A stretch of DNA of 64,000 bases from Arthrobacter sp. StoSoilB5. GTDB lineage: Bacteria; Actinomycetota; Actinomycetes; Actinomycetales; Micrococcaceae. Position numbers and translations under genes: made by a program. Where the stretch lies: contig NZ_AP024646.1 of assembly GCF_019977235.1 (NCBI RefSeq), forward strand, positions 3,348,001 to 3,412,000. The letters run 5' to 3'. The notes beneath the pieces were generated by a model, which saw nothing but the letters and a program-made list of their open reading frames with translations, did no database searches and was not told the origin of the DNA. Below are positions 17,705-25,879 of this stretch, piece by piece; within the stretch, counting starts at the first letter, position 1, and every line of letters begins with the position of its first letter.

Positions 17705-18364
17705 TTAGTTGAATTCAGGGCTTTCCGTGCGGCTGCGCTTGAGTTCGAAGAAGTGCGGGTAACCGGCAAGGGTCACCGTGGCGTCCCAAAGCTGCCCTGC
17801 GTCTTCGCCCCTTGGAATCCGGGTAAGGACCGGACCGAAGAAGGCCGTGCCGTTCACGGCGACCACGGGCGTTCCGACATCCTGGCCCACCAATGAGATC
17901 CCGGCCTCGTGACTGGCGCGCAGCTTGGTATCGTAGTCCTCCGAATCAGCGAACCGTGCCAGCTCAGCAGGAAGCCCCACCTCTGCCAGGGCTTTCTGGA
18001 TCACGGAACTACGGTCTTTGTTGCCCTCATGGTGAATCTGCTCCCCCATGGCGTCATACAACGGCTTGATGAAGCTGCTGCCATGCAGTTCCTGGGCCGC
18101 AATGATCACACGGACAGGACCCCAACTGTCGTCCATCATTGCCCTGTAATTTTCGGGAAGGTCACGGCCCTCATTGAGCACTGACAGGCTCATGACGTGC
18201 CACTCGGTCTCAATACCCCGGACTTGCTCCACCTCGCCAATCCAGCGCGAGGTGATCCAGGCGAAGGGACAAACGGGATCGAACCAGAAATCGGCTTTAT
18301 TGACGGACTGCTCTGGCAGGCTCTGTTCGGGCACAATCTGTTCGGGCACAATCTGTTCGGGCAC
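17705..18364 (-). CDS. DsbA-family protein, likely mycothiol-dependent nitroreductase type
   Basis: The 219-residue product has a thioredoxin-like DsbA fold. The N-terminal motif DFWFDPVCPFAW has a single-cysteine active site, and a cis-Pro region GTPVVAVNG lies near 170. This pattern resembles the mycobacterial Rv2466c group, which uses mycothiol, the actinobacterial thiol. There is no signal peptide, so it acts in the cytosol. The GTG at 18364 follows GAGGAG at good spacing. That start places four PEQ-containing five-residue repeats (PEQIV, PEQIV, PEQSL, PEQSV) at the extreme N-terminus, encoded by 15-bp direct repeats. The substrate is unknown. Confidence 0.85.
   Translation of the reverse strand: MPEQIVPEQIVPEQSLPEQSVNKADFWFDPVCPFAWITSRWIGEVEQVRGIETEWHVMSLSVLNEGRDLPENYRAMMDDSWGPVRVIIAAQELHGSSFIKPLYDAMGEQIHHEGNKDRSSVIQKALAEVGLPAELARFADSEDYDTKLRASHEAGISLVGQDVGTPVVAVNGTAFFGPVLTRIPRGEDAGQLWDATVTLAGYPHFFELKRSRTESPEFN
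18310..18364. repeat. 15-bp tandem repeats encoding the DsbA-like N-terminus
   Basis: On the plus strand the unit CTGTTCGGGCACAAT occurs twice in a row, flanked by a near copy ending AGG on the start-codon side and a more degenerate copy on the other side. Each unit encodes five residues (PEQxx), so gain or loss of units would keep the reading frame. Confidence 0.85.
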
Positions 18365-18445
18365 AGGGAACTCCTCGGAAGAGTAAAAGCGGGCATGGCG
18401 CGACGCGAAGTGAATGAAACCGCCGCTTACTACGCCAACGGGTGG

Positions 18446-19735
18446 CTAGGCCGACTTATTCCGGCGCTTCGCAACGACGTCGTGGCCAATCATGGTGGGC
18501 TGGGCCTTGTTGTCTACAACATCAGCGGTGATGACCACAGTTGCGATGTCATCCCTGCTCGGGAGATCAAACATGACAGGCAGCAACACTTCTTCCATGA
18601 TGGCCCTCAGGCCACGGGCGCCAGTGCCGCGCTCAAGAGCCTGGTCAGCGATGGCATCCAAGGCGTCGTCGTCGAATTGCAGGTCCACACCGTCCAGTTG
18701 GAACATCTTCTGGTATTGCTTTACCAGGGCATTCTTGGGCGTGGAAAGGATCTGGATCAACGCAGGACGGTCGAGATTCGAGACGGTAGTGATAACTGGC
18801 AGGCGGCCAATGAACTCCGGAATAAGTCCGAACTTCAGCAGGTCCTCCGGCATGACTTCACCGTAGGTGTCCACGTTGTCCCGGACTTCGTTCAGCGGCG
18901 CTCCAAAGCCGATGCCCTTGCGCCCCGACCGCGAACCAATGATGTCCTCGAGACCGGCAAATGCGCCTGCCACGATGAAGAGCACATTGGTGGTGTCGAT
19001 CTGGATGAATTCCTGGTGCGGATGCTTACGTCCACCCTGCGGCGGCACGGAGGCTACTGTGCCTTCGAGGATTTTCAGCAGGGCCTGCTGGACTCCTTCG
19101 CCCGAGACATCCCGGGTGATCGAGGGGTTCTCGCTCTTGCGGGAGATTTTGTCGATCTCGTCAATGTAGATGATGCCTTGTTCGGCTTTCTTGACGTCGT
19201 AATCAGCGGCCTGGATGAGCTTGAGCAGTATATTTTCGACATCCTCGCCAACGTAACCTGCCTCCGTGAGGGCCGTGGCATCGGCTACTGCGAACGGGAC
19301 ATTCAGCCTGCGGGCGAGCGTTTGCGCCAAATACGTCTTGCCACAGCCAGTTGGCCCGATCAGCAGGATGTTGGATTTGGCGATCTCCACATCCTCGTGA
19401 TGCGGACCCTCACCAAGGCTCCCGGCCTTGGGAGCATGACCGGCCTGGATGCGCTTGTAATGGTTGTAGACAGCCACTGCCAGCGACCGCTTGGCGGGTT
19501 CCTGGCCGATGACGTATTCCTGCAGGAAATCGAAGATTTCCCGCGGCTTAGGCAGTTCGAAGCTGCCGAGGTCCGAGACTTCCGCAAGTTCTTCTTCGAT
19601 GATCTCGTTGCAAAGCTCGATGCACTCATCGCAGATGTACACACCGGGCCCGGCAATCAGCTTCCGTACCTGCTTCTGGCTCTTTCCGCAGAAAGAACAC
19701 TTCAGCAGGTCCGTGCTCTCGCCAATCCGAGCCAT
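18446..19735 (-). CDS. clpX: ATP-dependent Clp protease ATP-binding subunit ClpX
   Basis: ClpX is the hexameric AAA+ unfoldase that feeds proteins to ClpP. The 429-residue product has an N-terminal zinc domain (CSFC and CDEC), Walker A GPTGCGKT near 122, the pore-loop motif GYVGEDVE, Walker [11 protein letters not shown] near 192, and [10 protein letters not shown] near 235. The C-terminal D2 helical domain is complete. The ATG at 19735 follows GAAGGGA. It lies downstream of clpP1 and clpP2 on the same strand, but a terminator hairpin separates it from clpP2, so it probably also has its own promoter in the 182-bp gap. Confidence 0.98.
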   Translation of the reverse strand: MARIGESTDLLKCSFCGKSQKQVRKLIAGPGVYICDECIELCNEIIEEELAEVSDLGSFELPKPREIFDFLQEYVIGQEPAKRSLAVAVYNHYKRIQAGHAPKAGSLGEGPHHEDVEIAKSNILLIGPTGCGKTYLAQTLARRLNVPFAVADATALTEAGYVGEDVENILLKLIQAADYDVKKAEQGIIYIDEIDKISRKSENPSITRDVSGEGVQQALLKILEGTVASVPPQGGRKHPHQEFIQIDTTNVLFIVAGAFAGLEDIIGSRSGRKGIGFGAPLNEVRDNVDTYGEVMPEDLLKFGLIPEFIGRLPVITTVSNLDRPALIQILSTPKNALVKQYQKMFQLDGVDLQFDDDALDAIADQALERGTGARGLRAIMEEVLLPVMFDLPSRDDIATVVITADVVDNKAQPTMIGHDVVAKRRNKSA

Positions 19736-19865
19736 GTGGGAATCCCTTCGTTACATGCGGGTGATGCGGCTCCGTGCCGTACTCAAGTGTGCAGCCTGGC
19801 CGGGGTTGGCACCACCGTGACAACATCCACTCTAGGTCACAATGGGCTGCTTGGGTGGAAACAGA

Positions 19866-19904
19866 ACGCCGGTGCGGTCCATATTTCGCGAACCGCACCG
19901 GCGT
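19866..19904 (-). terminator. Terminator downstream of clpP1-clpP2
   Basis: ACGCCGGTGCGGT at 19866-19878 is complementary to 19892-19904, giving a 13-bp stem. In the leftward direction it is followed by TCTGTTT. It should end the clpP1-clpP2 transcript before clpX. Confidence 0.75.
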
Positions 19905-19917
19905 CGTTTTCCGTATG

Positions 19918-20577
19918 CTACCTGGCGATTGCCTGGGGCTTGATCTTGCGGGAGTCCAGAACCTGGTCGATCAAACCGTAGTTCATGGCCTCGGCCGCGG
20001 TAAGGATTTTGTCGCGCTCGATGTCATTGTTAACCTGCTCGGACGTGCGGCCCGAGTGGTGTGCCAGCGTGTCCTCAAGCCATGTACGCATGCGCATGAC
20101 TTCAGCCGCCTGGATCTCGAGGTCGGATGCCTGGCCACCCTGGCCTCCGGACAACGCCGGCTGGTGGATGAGCACGCGCGCGTTCGGCAGTGCCAGCCGC
20201 TTGCCGGGAGTGCCCGCTGCGAGCAGGACCGCAGCCGCGCTGGCCGCCTGGCCCAGGCACACCGTCTGGATCTCAGGACGAATGTACTGCATGGTGTCGT
20301 AGATGGCCGTCATAGCCGTGAAGGAGCCACCCGGCGAGTTGATGTACAGGGTGATGTCCCGGTCCGGGTCCGTGGACTCAAGGACCAGGAGCTGGGCCAT
20401 GATGTCATCGGCGGAGGCGTCGTCAACCTGGACGCCGAGGAAGATGATGCGGTCCTCGAACAGCTTGGTGTACGGATCCTGGCGCTTGAAGCCGTACGGT
20501 GTGCGCTCTTCAAACTGGGGCAGGACGTAGCGGCTGGACGGGAGGTTACCGGCAGACCATCCGAAGTTGTAGTTCAT
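19918..20577 (-). CDS. clpP2: ATP-dependent Clp protease proteolytic subunit 2
   Basis: This serine peptidase subunit forms heptameric rings. In actinobacteria ClpP1 and ClpP2 form a mixed 14-mer that is activated by ClpX or ClpC. The 219-residue product has the nucleophile Ser in [14 protein letters not shown] near 107 and the His in LIHQPALSG near 132. It starts at ATG 20577 after AGGAGT. It lies 38 bp downstream of clpP1, so the pair is an operon. Calling it subunit 2 follows gene order (second gene) and the slightly longer N-terminus. Confidence 0.96.
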   Translation of the reverse strand: MNYNFGWSAGNLPSSRYVLPQFEERTPYGFKRQDPYTKLFEDRIIFLGVQVDDASADDIMAQLLVLESTDPDRDITLYINSPGGSFTAMTAIYDTMQYIRPEIQTVCLGQAASAAAVLLAAGTPGKRLALPNARVLIHQPALSGGQGGQASDLEIQAAEVMRMRTWLEDTLAHHSGRTSEQVNNDIERDKILTAAEAMNYGLIDQVLDSRKIKPQAIAR

Positions 20578-20615
20578 GTCATTACTCCTGGGTTTCAGTG
20601 GTTCTTTGGTGCCGG

Positions 20616-21266
20616 TTAGTTTTCGGAGCTGGGCTCGGAGTTCGACTGGTTAGCCGTTCCACCGCCACCAGCTACCGAGCCTGCGTGAGCCGAGATCTTG
20701 TCGAAGAAGCCGTATTCCAAAGCCTCAGTGGCCGTGAACCATTTGTCGCGGTCATTGTCCTTGAGAATGGTCTCCACGGTCTGGCCCGTTTGTTCTGCGG
20801 TGAGTTCCGCCATGACCTTCTTCATGTGCAGGATCAGCTCGGCCTGGATTTTGATGTCCGAGGCAGTGCCACCGATACCACCTGAAGGCTGGTGCATCAG
20901 GATACGGGCGTTGGGGGTGGCATAACGCTTGCCCTTTGTCCCGGAGGAGAGCAGGAACTGGCCCATGGAGGCGGCCAAGCCAGTGGCAACAGTGACAACA
21001 TCGTTGGGGATGAACTGCATGGTGTCGTAGATGGCCATGCCGGCCGTCACGGAACCACCGGGTGAGTTGATGTACAGGTAGATGTCCTTCTCGGGGTCTT
21101 CAGCCGAGAGGAGGAGCAGCTGCGAGCAGATGGCATTGGCGTTCTCGTCACGGACTTCAGAGCCGAGCCAGATAATGCGCTCTTTCAGCAGGCGGTTGTA
21201 GATGTAGTTGTCCTGGGCTGCGGGATCGACAGTTGCCATCCGGGGAGCCTCTGATTGCTGTGACAT
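20616..21266 (-). CDS. clpP1: ATP-dependent Clp protease proteolytic subunit 1
   Basis: This is the partner ClpP ring subunit, 216 residues. The nucleophile Ser sits in [14 protein letters not shown] near 110 and the catalytic His in LMHQPSGG near 135, with the [18 protein letters not shown] segment toward the C-terminus. ATG 21266 follows GAGAGGTAAG. It is the first gene of the clpP1-clpP2 operon. A ClgR-like box lies about 100 bp upstream. Confidence 0.97.
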   Translation of the reverse strand: MSQQSEAPRMATVDPAAQDNYIYNRLLKERIIWLGSEVRDENANAICSQLLLLSAEDPEKDIYLYINSPGGSVTAGMAIYDTMQFIPNDVVTVATGLAASMGQFLLSSGTKGKRYATPNARILMHQPSGGIGGTASDIKIQAELILHMKKVMAELTAEQTGQTVETILKDNDRDKWFTATEALEYGFFDKISAHAGSVAGGGGTANQSNSEPSSEN

Positions 21267-21365
21267 AAGTACTTACCTCTCGCTGGTGCCAGTGACCTCA
21301 CTGAACTTCACTACTTGGACACTAACCGTTTTCACGGACGATTTGTTCGCCGGAATCGCGCTGTT

Positions 21366-21376
21366 CGCTGACGGCG
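21366..21376 (-). promoter_or_regulatory. ClgR-like operator upstream of clpP1
   Basis: CGCTGACGGCG at 21366-21376 fits the core CGCYNANRGCG described for the actinobacterial Clp regulator ClgR. It lies about 100 bp before the clpP1 start, a typical activator position. The match is short and was found by eye; no clgR gene is in the window. Confidence 0.45.
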
Positions 21377-21447
21377 CACGATTGGAGCAGGCCCGCAGAT
21401 CCAGTACGCTGACCGGACGAGGGCTTGTCCGTTCAGGGCTTAAAACA

Positions 21448-21481
21448 AACCGACCCCGGATCCATGGATCCGGGGTCGGTT
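21448..21481 (-). terminator. Trigger factor gene terminator
   Basis: A perfect 16-bp palindromic stem (AACCGACCCCGGATCC and its complement, 2-base centre) is followed leftward by TTTGTTTTA. It starts 12 bases after the tig stop codon and is a strong intrinsic terminator. Confidence 0.9.
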
Positions 21482-21492
21482 GACGCTACTAA

Positions 21493-22866
21493 TTAGAACT
21501 TTACGGCTGCGGGGTCATCGCTGGCGACGACATCCGCTTCCTCCGTGGCTTCAGCCTCATCGGCAGCAACTTCGCCGGCGGGCCGGACGAAGTCGCTCAG
21601 GTCAACCTTGTTGCCTTCGGAGTCGACAACCTCGGCCTGGCCCAGCACAACGGCCAGCGCCTTGCGGCGACGGACCTCGGAAACCATCATGGGGACCTGA
21701 CCGCTCTGATCGATGATCTGGGCGAACTGGTTCGGATCCATGCCGTACTGGCTTGCGGTGCTGACGATGTAGTCGATCAGCTCGTTCTGGCTGACGTCAA
21801 CTTCTTCCTTGTCCGCAATGGCGTCAAGGATGACCTCGTTCTGGAAGGCACGCTCGGTGTTGGCCTTGACCTCGGCGCGGTGTTCCTCGGTGTCGTGGTC
21901 ACCTTCGCCGTGGGCGTTCTCCGGGTTGAAGTGAGCTTCAATCTGCTCTTCGACCACCGAAGCCGGAACGGGAACCTCGACGAGCTCAACGAGCTTGTCC
22001 AGAACCTTGTCGCGGGCCTCAACGCCCTGTCCGACAACCTTGGAATCGGCAGCCTGCTTGGCGAGGTCCTCGCGGAGCTCAGCAAGGGTGTCGAATTCAG
22101 AGGCCAACTGGGCGAAGTCGTCATTGGCCTCGGGAAGCTCGCGCTCCTTGACAGCCTTGACAACAACCTTCACCTGGGCTGCCTCGCCGGCGTGGTCGCC
22201 GCCAACGAGGGTGGTGTCGAAGATTGCTTCTTCGTCCGCCGAGAGGCCGGTCACGGCTTCGTCCAGGCCTTCAAGCATGGTGCCGGCACCAACCTGGTAG
22301 GACAGGCCGGAAGCGGAATCGATCTCTTCGCCGTCGATTGTGGCGGTGATGTCGATCGTGAGGAAGTCCTCGTTCTGGGCGGGACGCTCCACGGACTTCA
22401 GCGTGCCAAAGCGGCCACGCAGTTCATCGAGGGCCTTGTCGACGTCCTCGGCGGAGGATTCAGCCGCAGCAACCTCAACCTTGATGCCTGCATAGTCCGG
22501 CAGTTCGATTTCGGGACGAACGTCAATCTCCACCTGGAACTTGAGCTCGCCGTCGGTTGCGGACGGGTCCGGAACCTCCGTGATCTCAACCTCGGGACGG
22601 CTCAGGGGACGAACACCGGTTTCCTGGACTGCGGCCTGGTACCAGCCGTTGAGGCCATCATTGATGGCGGTCTCCAGAACGTACCCACGGCCAACACGCT
22701 GGTCGATGAGCTTGGAGGGAACTTTGCCCTTGCGGAATCCGGGGACCTGGATCTGCGAAGCAACGGTCTTGTACGCGGCATCGATGCTCGGCTTGAGTTC
22801 CTCAAAGGGAACCTCAACGTTGAGCTTGACCCGCGTGGCGGTGAGGTTCTCGACAGCGCTCTTCAC
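21493..22866 (-). CDS. tig: Trigger factor, ribosome-associated chaperone
   Basis: Trigger factor binds ribosomal protein L23 and shields nascent chains, with a peptidyl-prolyl isomerase domain. The 457-residue product shows the ribosome-binding signature GFRKGKVP near residue 43, a central FKBP-type domain (about 150-245) and the helical C-terminal arms. An acidic Ala/Glu-rich tail follows. The GTG start at 22866 is preceded by AGGAGT. It is transcribed alone between the tRNA-Pro gene and the clpP operon. Confidence 0.98.
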   Translation of the reverse strand: MKSAVENLTATRVKLNVEVPFEELKPSIDAAYKTVASQIQVPGFRKGKVPSKLIDQRVGRGYVLETAINDGLNGWYQAAVQETGVRPLSRPEVEITEVPDPSATDGELKFQVEIDVRPEIELPDYAGIKVEVAAAESSAEDVDKALDELRGRFGTLKSVERPAQNEDFLTIDITATIDGEEIDSASGLSYQVGAGTMLEGLDEAVTGLSADEEAIFDTTLVGGDHAGEAAQVKVVVKAVKERELPEANDDFAQLASEFDTLAELREDLAKQAADSKVVGQGVEARDKVLDKLVELVEVPVPASVVEEQIEAHFNPENAHGEGDHDTEEHRAEVKANTERAFQNEVILDAIADKEEVDVSQNELIDYIVSTASQYGMDPNQFAQIIDQSGQVPMMVSEVRRRKALAVVLGQAEVVDSEGNKVDLSDFVRPAGEVAADEAEATEEADVVASDDPAAVKF

Positions 22867-22936
22867 AGTCTAAGTACTCCTGATTTTGTGGGTATGGGGT
22901 TCTGCCGCATCCCTGAAATGGACACGAAACACAGAG

Positions 22937-23011
22937 TCGGGGTGACAGGATTTGAACCTGCGACTTCCTGCTCCCAAAGCAGGCGCTCTAGCCAAGCTGA
23001 GCTACACCCCG
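22937..23011 (-). tRNA. tRNA-Pro (anticodon TGG)
   Basis: Read leftward, the cloverleaf has the acceptor stem CGGGGTG/CACCCCG, the D-arm TAGCTCAG, the anticodon loop TTTGGGA with TGG, and the T-arm GGTTCAAATCC. The CCA end is not encoded. The body is 75 bases. Confidence 0.95.
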
Positions 23012-23164
23012 AATGCACAGGACAGTCTACGGGCAAGCAGGCCCTGAATGCACATTTGACACCGCCGCCGGAATTAGGTTTAGTTGTACCCGGCTTCAAC
23101 AGCCACCGGGAAGATGTCCTGATCACGGAATCCAGTACAAAGGATCCAGCAGGAGATCCCATCC

Positions 23165-23238
23165 GGGGACGTAGCTTAATGGTAAAGCCTCAGTCTTCCA
23201 AACTGATTACGCGGGTTCGATTCCCGTCGTCCCCTCCA
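23165..23238 (+). tRNA. tRNA-Gly (anticodon TCC)
   Basis: The acceptor stem is GGGGACG/CGTCCCC, the D-arm starts TAGCTTAATGG, the anticodon loop is CTTCCAA with TCC, and the T-arm is GGGTTCGATTCCC. The CCA end is encoded at 23236-23238. A strong terminator follows. Confidence 0.96.
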
Positions 23239-23242
23239 GCAA

Positions 23243-23280
23243 AAAGAGCCCCAATCCTCGGATTGGGGCTCTTTCGTTGT
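23243..23280 (+). terminator. tRNA-Gly terminator
   Basis: AAAGAGCCCCAATCC at 23243-23257 pairs with 23260-23274 in a 15-bp stem with a 2-base loop, followed by CGTTGT. It starts five bases after the tRNA. It can also serve the convergent glycosylase gene. Confidence 0.88.
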
Positions 23281-23295
23281 TTCTACGGGCAGCTG

Positions 23296-24183
23296 CTACA
23301 ACTGGCAGCCAGGGCACCAATACAGTTTGCGGGCACCGATTTCGGCCATGCCCACCAGCGTCCCGCAAGCGCGGCAGGGCAGTCCTTCGCGCTTATAGAC
23401 AAAGTGGGCATCGGCGTCGGGCGCTGTGCCGCCGTCACCGGTCCATAGCGCTGGCGGAGTGGTGACAATCCGGCCGTCGCGGACGCCGTCGGACATGGTC
23501 AGCACGGCGTCGTCCCACAATTTGCCTGCCGTCGCTGCATCAATCGTGTTTCCAGGGGTCCAAGGGTCCACTCCCTGACGGAAGAGGACCTCGGCGCGGT
23601 AAATATTGCCCACGCCAGCCAACACAGACTGGTCCATCAAAAGCAAGGCCACAGCAGTCCTACGGCGACGCAACCGGCGGATGAACTCGTCCCTGTCCCC
23701 CGGCCGGTTGCGCAGCGGATCAGGCCCCAGCCGGGCCAGTACGGCTTCGGCTTCATGGGACGTAATAGCGGCGCAGGTAGTGGCGCCACGAAGATCGGCC
23801 CAGCCGTGGTCAGAGACCAGCCTCACACGGACGGCGCCGACAGGTTCCGGCGGCCCTGCGTAGTCCAAGTCAATGCCGGATGAAGCAGTCTCCCGCTCAC
23901 CGATCCGGCGCGGAGCGCCGATGCTTGAAGCGCCGCTGAACGAACTGTCCCCGCCGAAATTCCAAGCCCCGTACAGGCCCAGATGGACGTGCAGGAAAAG
24001 ATCGTGGTCAAAGCGCAGGAACAACTGCTTCCCGTGGGCAGCAGCTTCAACCATCACATGGCCATTCAGAAGATCTGCGCCGGCCGTGAATCTTCCCTGC
24101 GGACTGGAAACTTCCAAACGCCGGCCGCCAAAAACATCGTGGAATTGGCGGGCCAGCCTATGGACGGAATGCCCCTCCGGCAC
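23296..24183 (-). CDS. Fpg/Nei family DNA glycosylase, Nei2-like (endonuclease VIII)
   Basis: The 295-residue product begins MPEGHSVHR, the endonuclease VIII form of the family, with the catalytic Pro2-Glu3 pair after Met removal. The H2TH segment is GVGNIYRAEVLFRQGVDPW near 195. A complete C-terminal zinc finger has CRAC and CPGC. It removes oxidised bases, probably pyrimidines and hydantoins, and cleaves the abasic site. The GTG start shares one base with the rpiB stop, so the two genes are translationally coupled. Confidence 0.93.
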   Translation of the reverse strand: MPEGHSVHRLARQFHDVFGGRRLEVSSPQGRFTAGADLLNGHVMVEAAAHGKQLFLRFDHDLFLHVHLGLYGAWNFGGDSSFSGASSIGAPRRIGERETASSGIDLDYAGPPEPVGAVRVRLVSDHGWADLRGATTCAAITSHEAEAVLARLGPDPLRNRPGDRDEFIRRLRRRRTAVALLLMDQSVLAGVGNIYRAEVLFRQGVDPWTPGNTIDAATAGKLWDDAVLTMSDGVRDGRIVTTPPALWTGDGGTAPDADAHFVYKREGLPCRACGTLVGMAEIGARKLYWCPGCQL

Positions 24184-24665
24184 TACTCGACGATCTCGCC
24201 GGTGGTTTCGTAGGCCGCAATCTTGCCGATTCGGCGGATGTGGCGTTCGTCGTTGCTGAACGGTTCCTGCAGGAAGGCTTCAATGAGTTCGGTTGCTTCT
24301 TCCACCGTGTGCTGGCGACCCCCGACAGCCACCACATTGGCATCGTTGTGCTCACGGGCCAGTTTGGCGGTAGAGAGGTTCCAGGCCAGCGCGGCGCGCA
24401 CACCCTTGACCTTGTTGGCGGCAATTTGTTCACCGTTGCCGGAACCGCCCAGAACGATGCCCAGCGCATGCACGCCTGCCTGCTGGTCGGCCACCACTGC
24501 GACTCCTGCGTTGATGCAGAAGGACGGGTAATCATCCAGCGCGTCATATTCCTTGGGTCCGTGGTCCACAACCTCGTAGCCCTTGGCGGTGAGGTGGCTG
24601 ACCAGGTGGGCGCTGAGTTCCATGCCGGCGTGGTCTGTGGCGATGTGGACACGGGGTGTAGTCAC
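24183..24665 (-). CDS. rpiB: Ribose-5-phosphate isomerase B
   Basis: RpiB interconverts ribose-5-phosphate and ribulose-5-phosphate in the non-oxidative pentose phosphate pathway. The 160-residue product (from the GTG at 24665) carries HIATDHAGMELS, the GIVLGGSGNGEQIAANKV phosphate-binding segment and the ALAWN motif. A GTG 36 bases upstream would add 12 basic residues not typical of the family, so the shorter start is preferred, though its ribosome site is weak. The stop overlaps the Nei2-like start by one base. Confidence 0.95.
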   Translation of the reverse strand: MTTPRVHIATDHAGMELSAHLVSHLTAKGYEVVDHGPKEYDALDDYPSFCINAGVAVVADQQAGVHALGIVLGGSGNGEQIAANKVKGVRAALAWNLSTAKLAREHNDANVVAVGGRQHTVEEATELIEAFLQEPFSNDERHIRRIGKIAAYETTGEIVE

Positions 24666-24738
24666 AGGAAGTCCATTCTTTCTGGCGCGCCGGTATGGCA
24701 CCTGGCCGGGCGCGGCGGTGTGGGATGCGTTACCTAGG

Positions 24739-25749
24739 TTACCGCGCCCCGGGTTGCTGGGGCTGTCCGCCGGGGTGGGCCCGCTCGGCAGCCCGGTTCA
24801 GGATACCGGCGAGTTTGTCAGCGGTAGCGGCAGTACCAGCACTGAGCGCCACCCTGCCTCCGTTAAGTTTCCTTACGACGACGGCCGGTCCGCTGCTTAC
24901 CAGCATCGCTGTGGCGTCGTCATGGTGCCGCCAGCCCCAACCACCAAAGTCTGCAGCTTTCACTTCAGCGGGAGCTGCTGCCGCAATATCGACGGCGGGA
25001 ACGGTCAGGACCCGTAGTATGCCACCGGCAAAGACTTGCAGCCCTCCCCTGTCCGCCCGGACGCGGGCGAAAAGGAACCCGGCACCAACAAGCGCCACTG
25101 CGGCGACCAAGGCTCCGAGCCATGGGACTGCTATCGCTATCAGTGCGGCTGGAAACAGTGCTGACACGATGATCATGACGAAAACTGAACTGCGGGCATG
25201 GACCCACATGCGCAGGGTATCGCGGGCTATTTCCGGATCCGCGGCGCGCAGGCGTTCGGCCTCCAAAGCTTCGTCGTCTTCGCGCGTCCAACGGGGATCG
25301 GGTTTGAACGCGAACATGAGGACAACACCAAGGGACACCGCAGCACCGCTGCCCATGGCAAGGACAATCGGATCGACATGGGAATCACGGGCATCCCCGA
25401 GTCCCGATTGCCCCACCAGCCCGGCGGCCAGTACCGCAGTGATGAAAAGGCTCACCATCAGGCCAAGGCCCATCATGACGCGTCGCATCACCACGGGCCT
25501 GGAAATCGGCACCGCCTGCAGGAAGGCCACCCATCCGAAGAAGGTGATCAGGGCTGCGCCGCCCGTTACGTAGGCACCGAAGGGCGCAAAGGAAGTTCCG
25601 CCGTCGGCGTTCCACATCACGGCCACCGGATCCGGAAGGCTGTTCCGGAGCATCTGGGCACACACGACGAAACCGATCGCCAGAAGCAACGGAAATGTCA
25701 TCCCGAACCTGAGTGCGCGGATATCAAGTGACTCCCTGAACGTTCCCAT
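24739..25749 (-). CDS. DUF1648 domain membrane protein
   Basis: The 336-residue protein has several membrane segments: a pair near 18-36 and 60-85, one near 95-118, one near 130-150 and a pair near 190-235. The segment LPDPVAVMWNADG near 40 is the DUF1648 signature, found in sporulation-linked and transporter-associated membrane proteins of unknown activity. The C-terminal 90 residues are soluble and end in a Pro/Gln-rich tail. It is divergent from pepN. The biological role is not known. Confidence 0.85.
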   Translation of the reverse strand: MGTFRESLDIRALRFGMTFPLLLAIGFVVCAQMLRNSLPDPVAVMWNADGGTSFAPFGAYVTGGAALITFFGWVAFLQAVPISRPVVMRRVMMGLGLMVSLFITAVLAAGLVGQSGLGDARDSHVDPIVLAMGSGAAVSLGVVLMFAFKPDPRWTREDDEALEAERLRAADPEIARDTLRMWVHARSSVFVMIIVSALFPAALIAIAVPWLGALVAAVALVGAGFLFARVRADRGGLQVFAGGILRVLTVPAVDIAAAAPAEVKAADFGGWGWRHHDDATAMLVSSGPAVVVRKLNGGRVALSAGTAATADKLAGILNRAAERAHPGGQPQQPGAR

Positions 25750-25879
25750 GATCCAACGCTACTCCGTAGGAACGACACTGTGGTGGCACCTCCTTGCGAT
25801 CGGCGATTGGAGTGAAAGAATGGCTTCACACCATCGACCGGACCTGCCCCGGCCGCCACCCCAACCTCTGGAGGCACAC

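Noticed and set aside
18310..18364. Short direct repeats as a possible CRISPR or VNTR locus
   Set aside because: The units are 15 bp, have no spacers and are in frame with a protein, so they are a coding tandem repeat.
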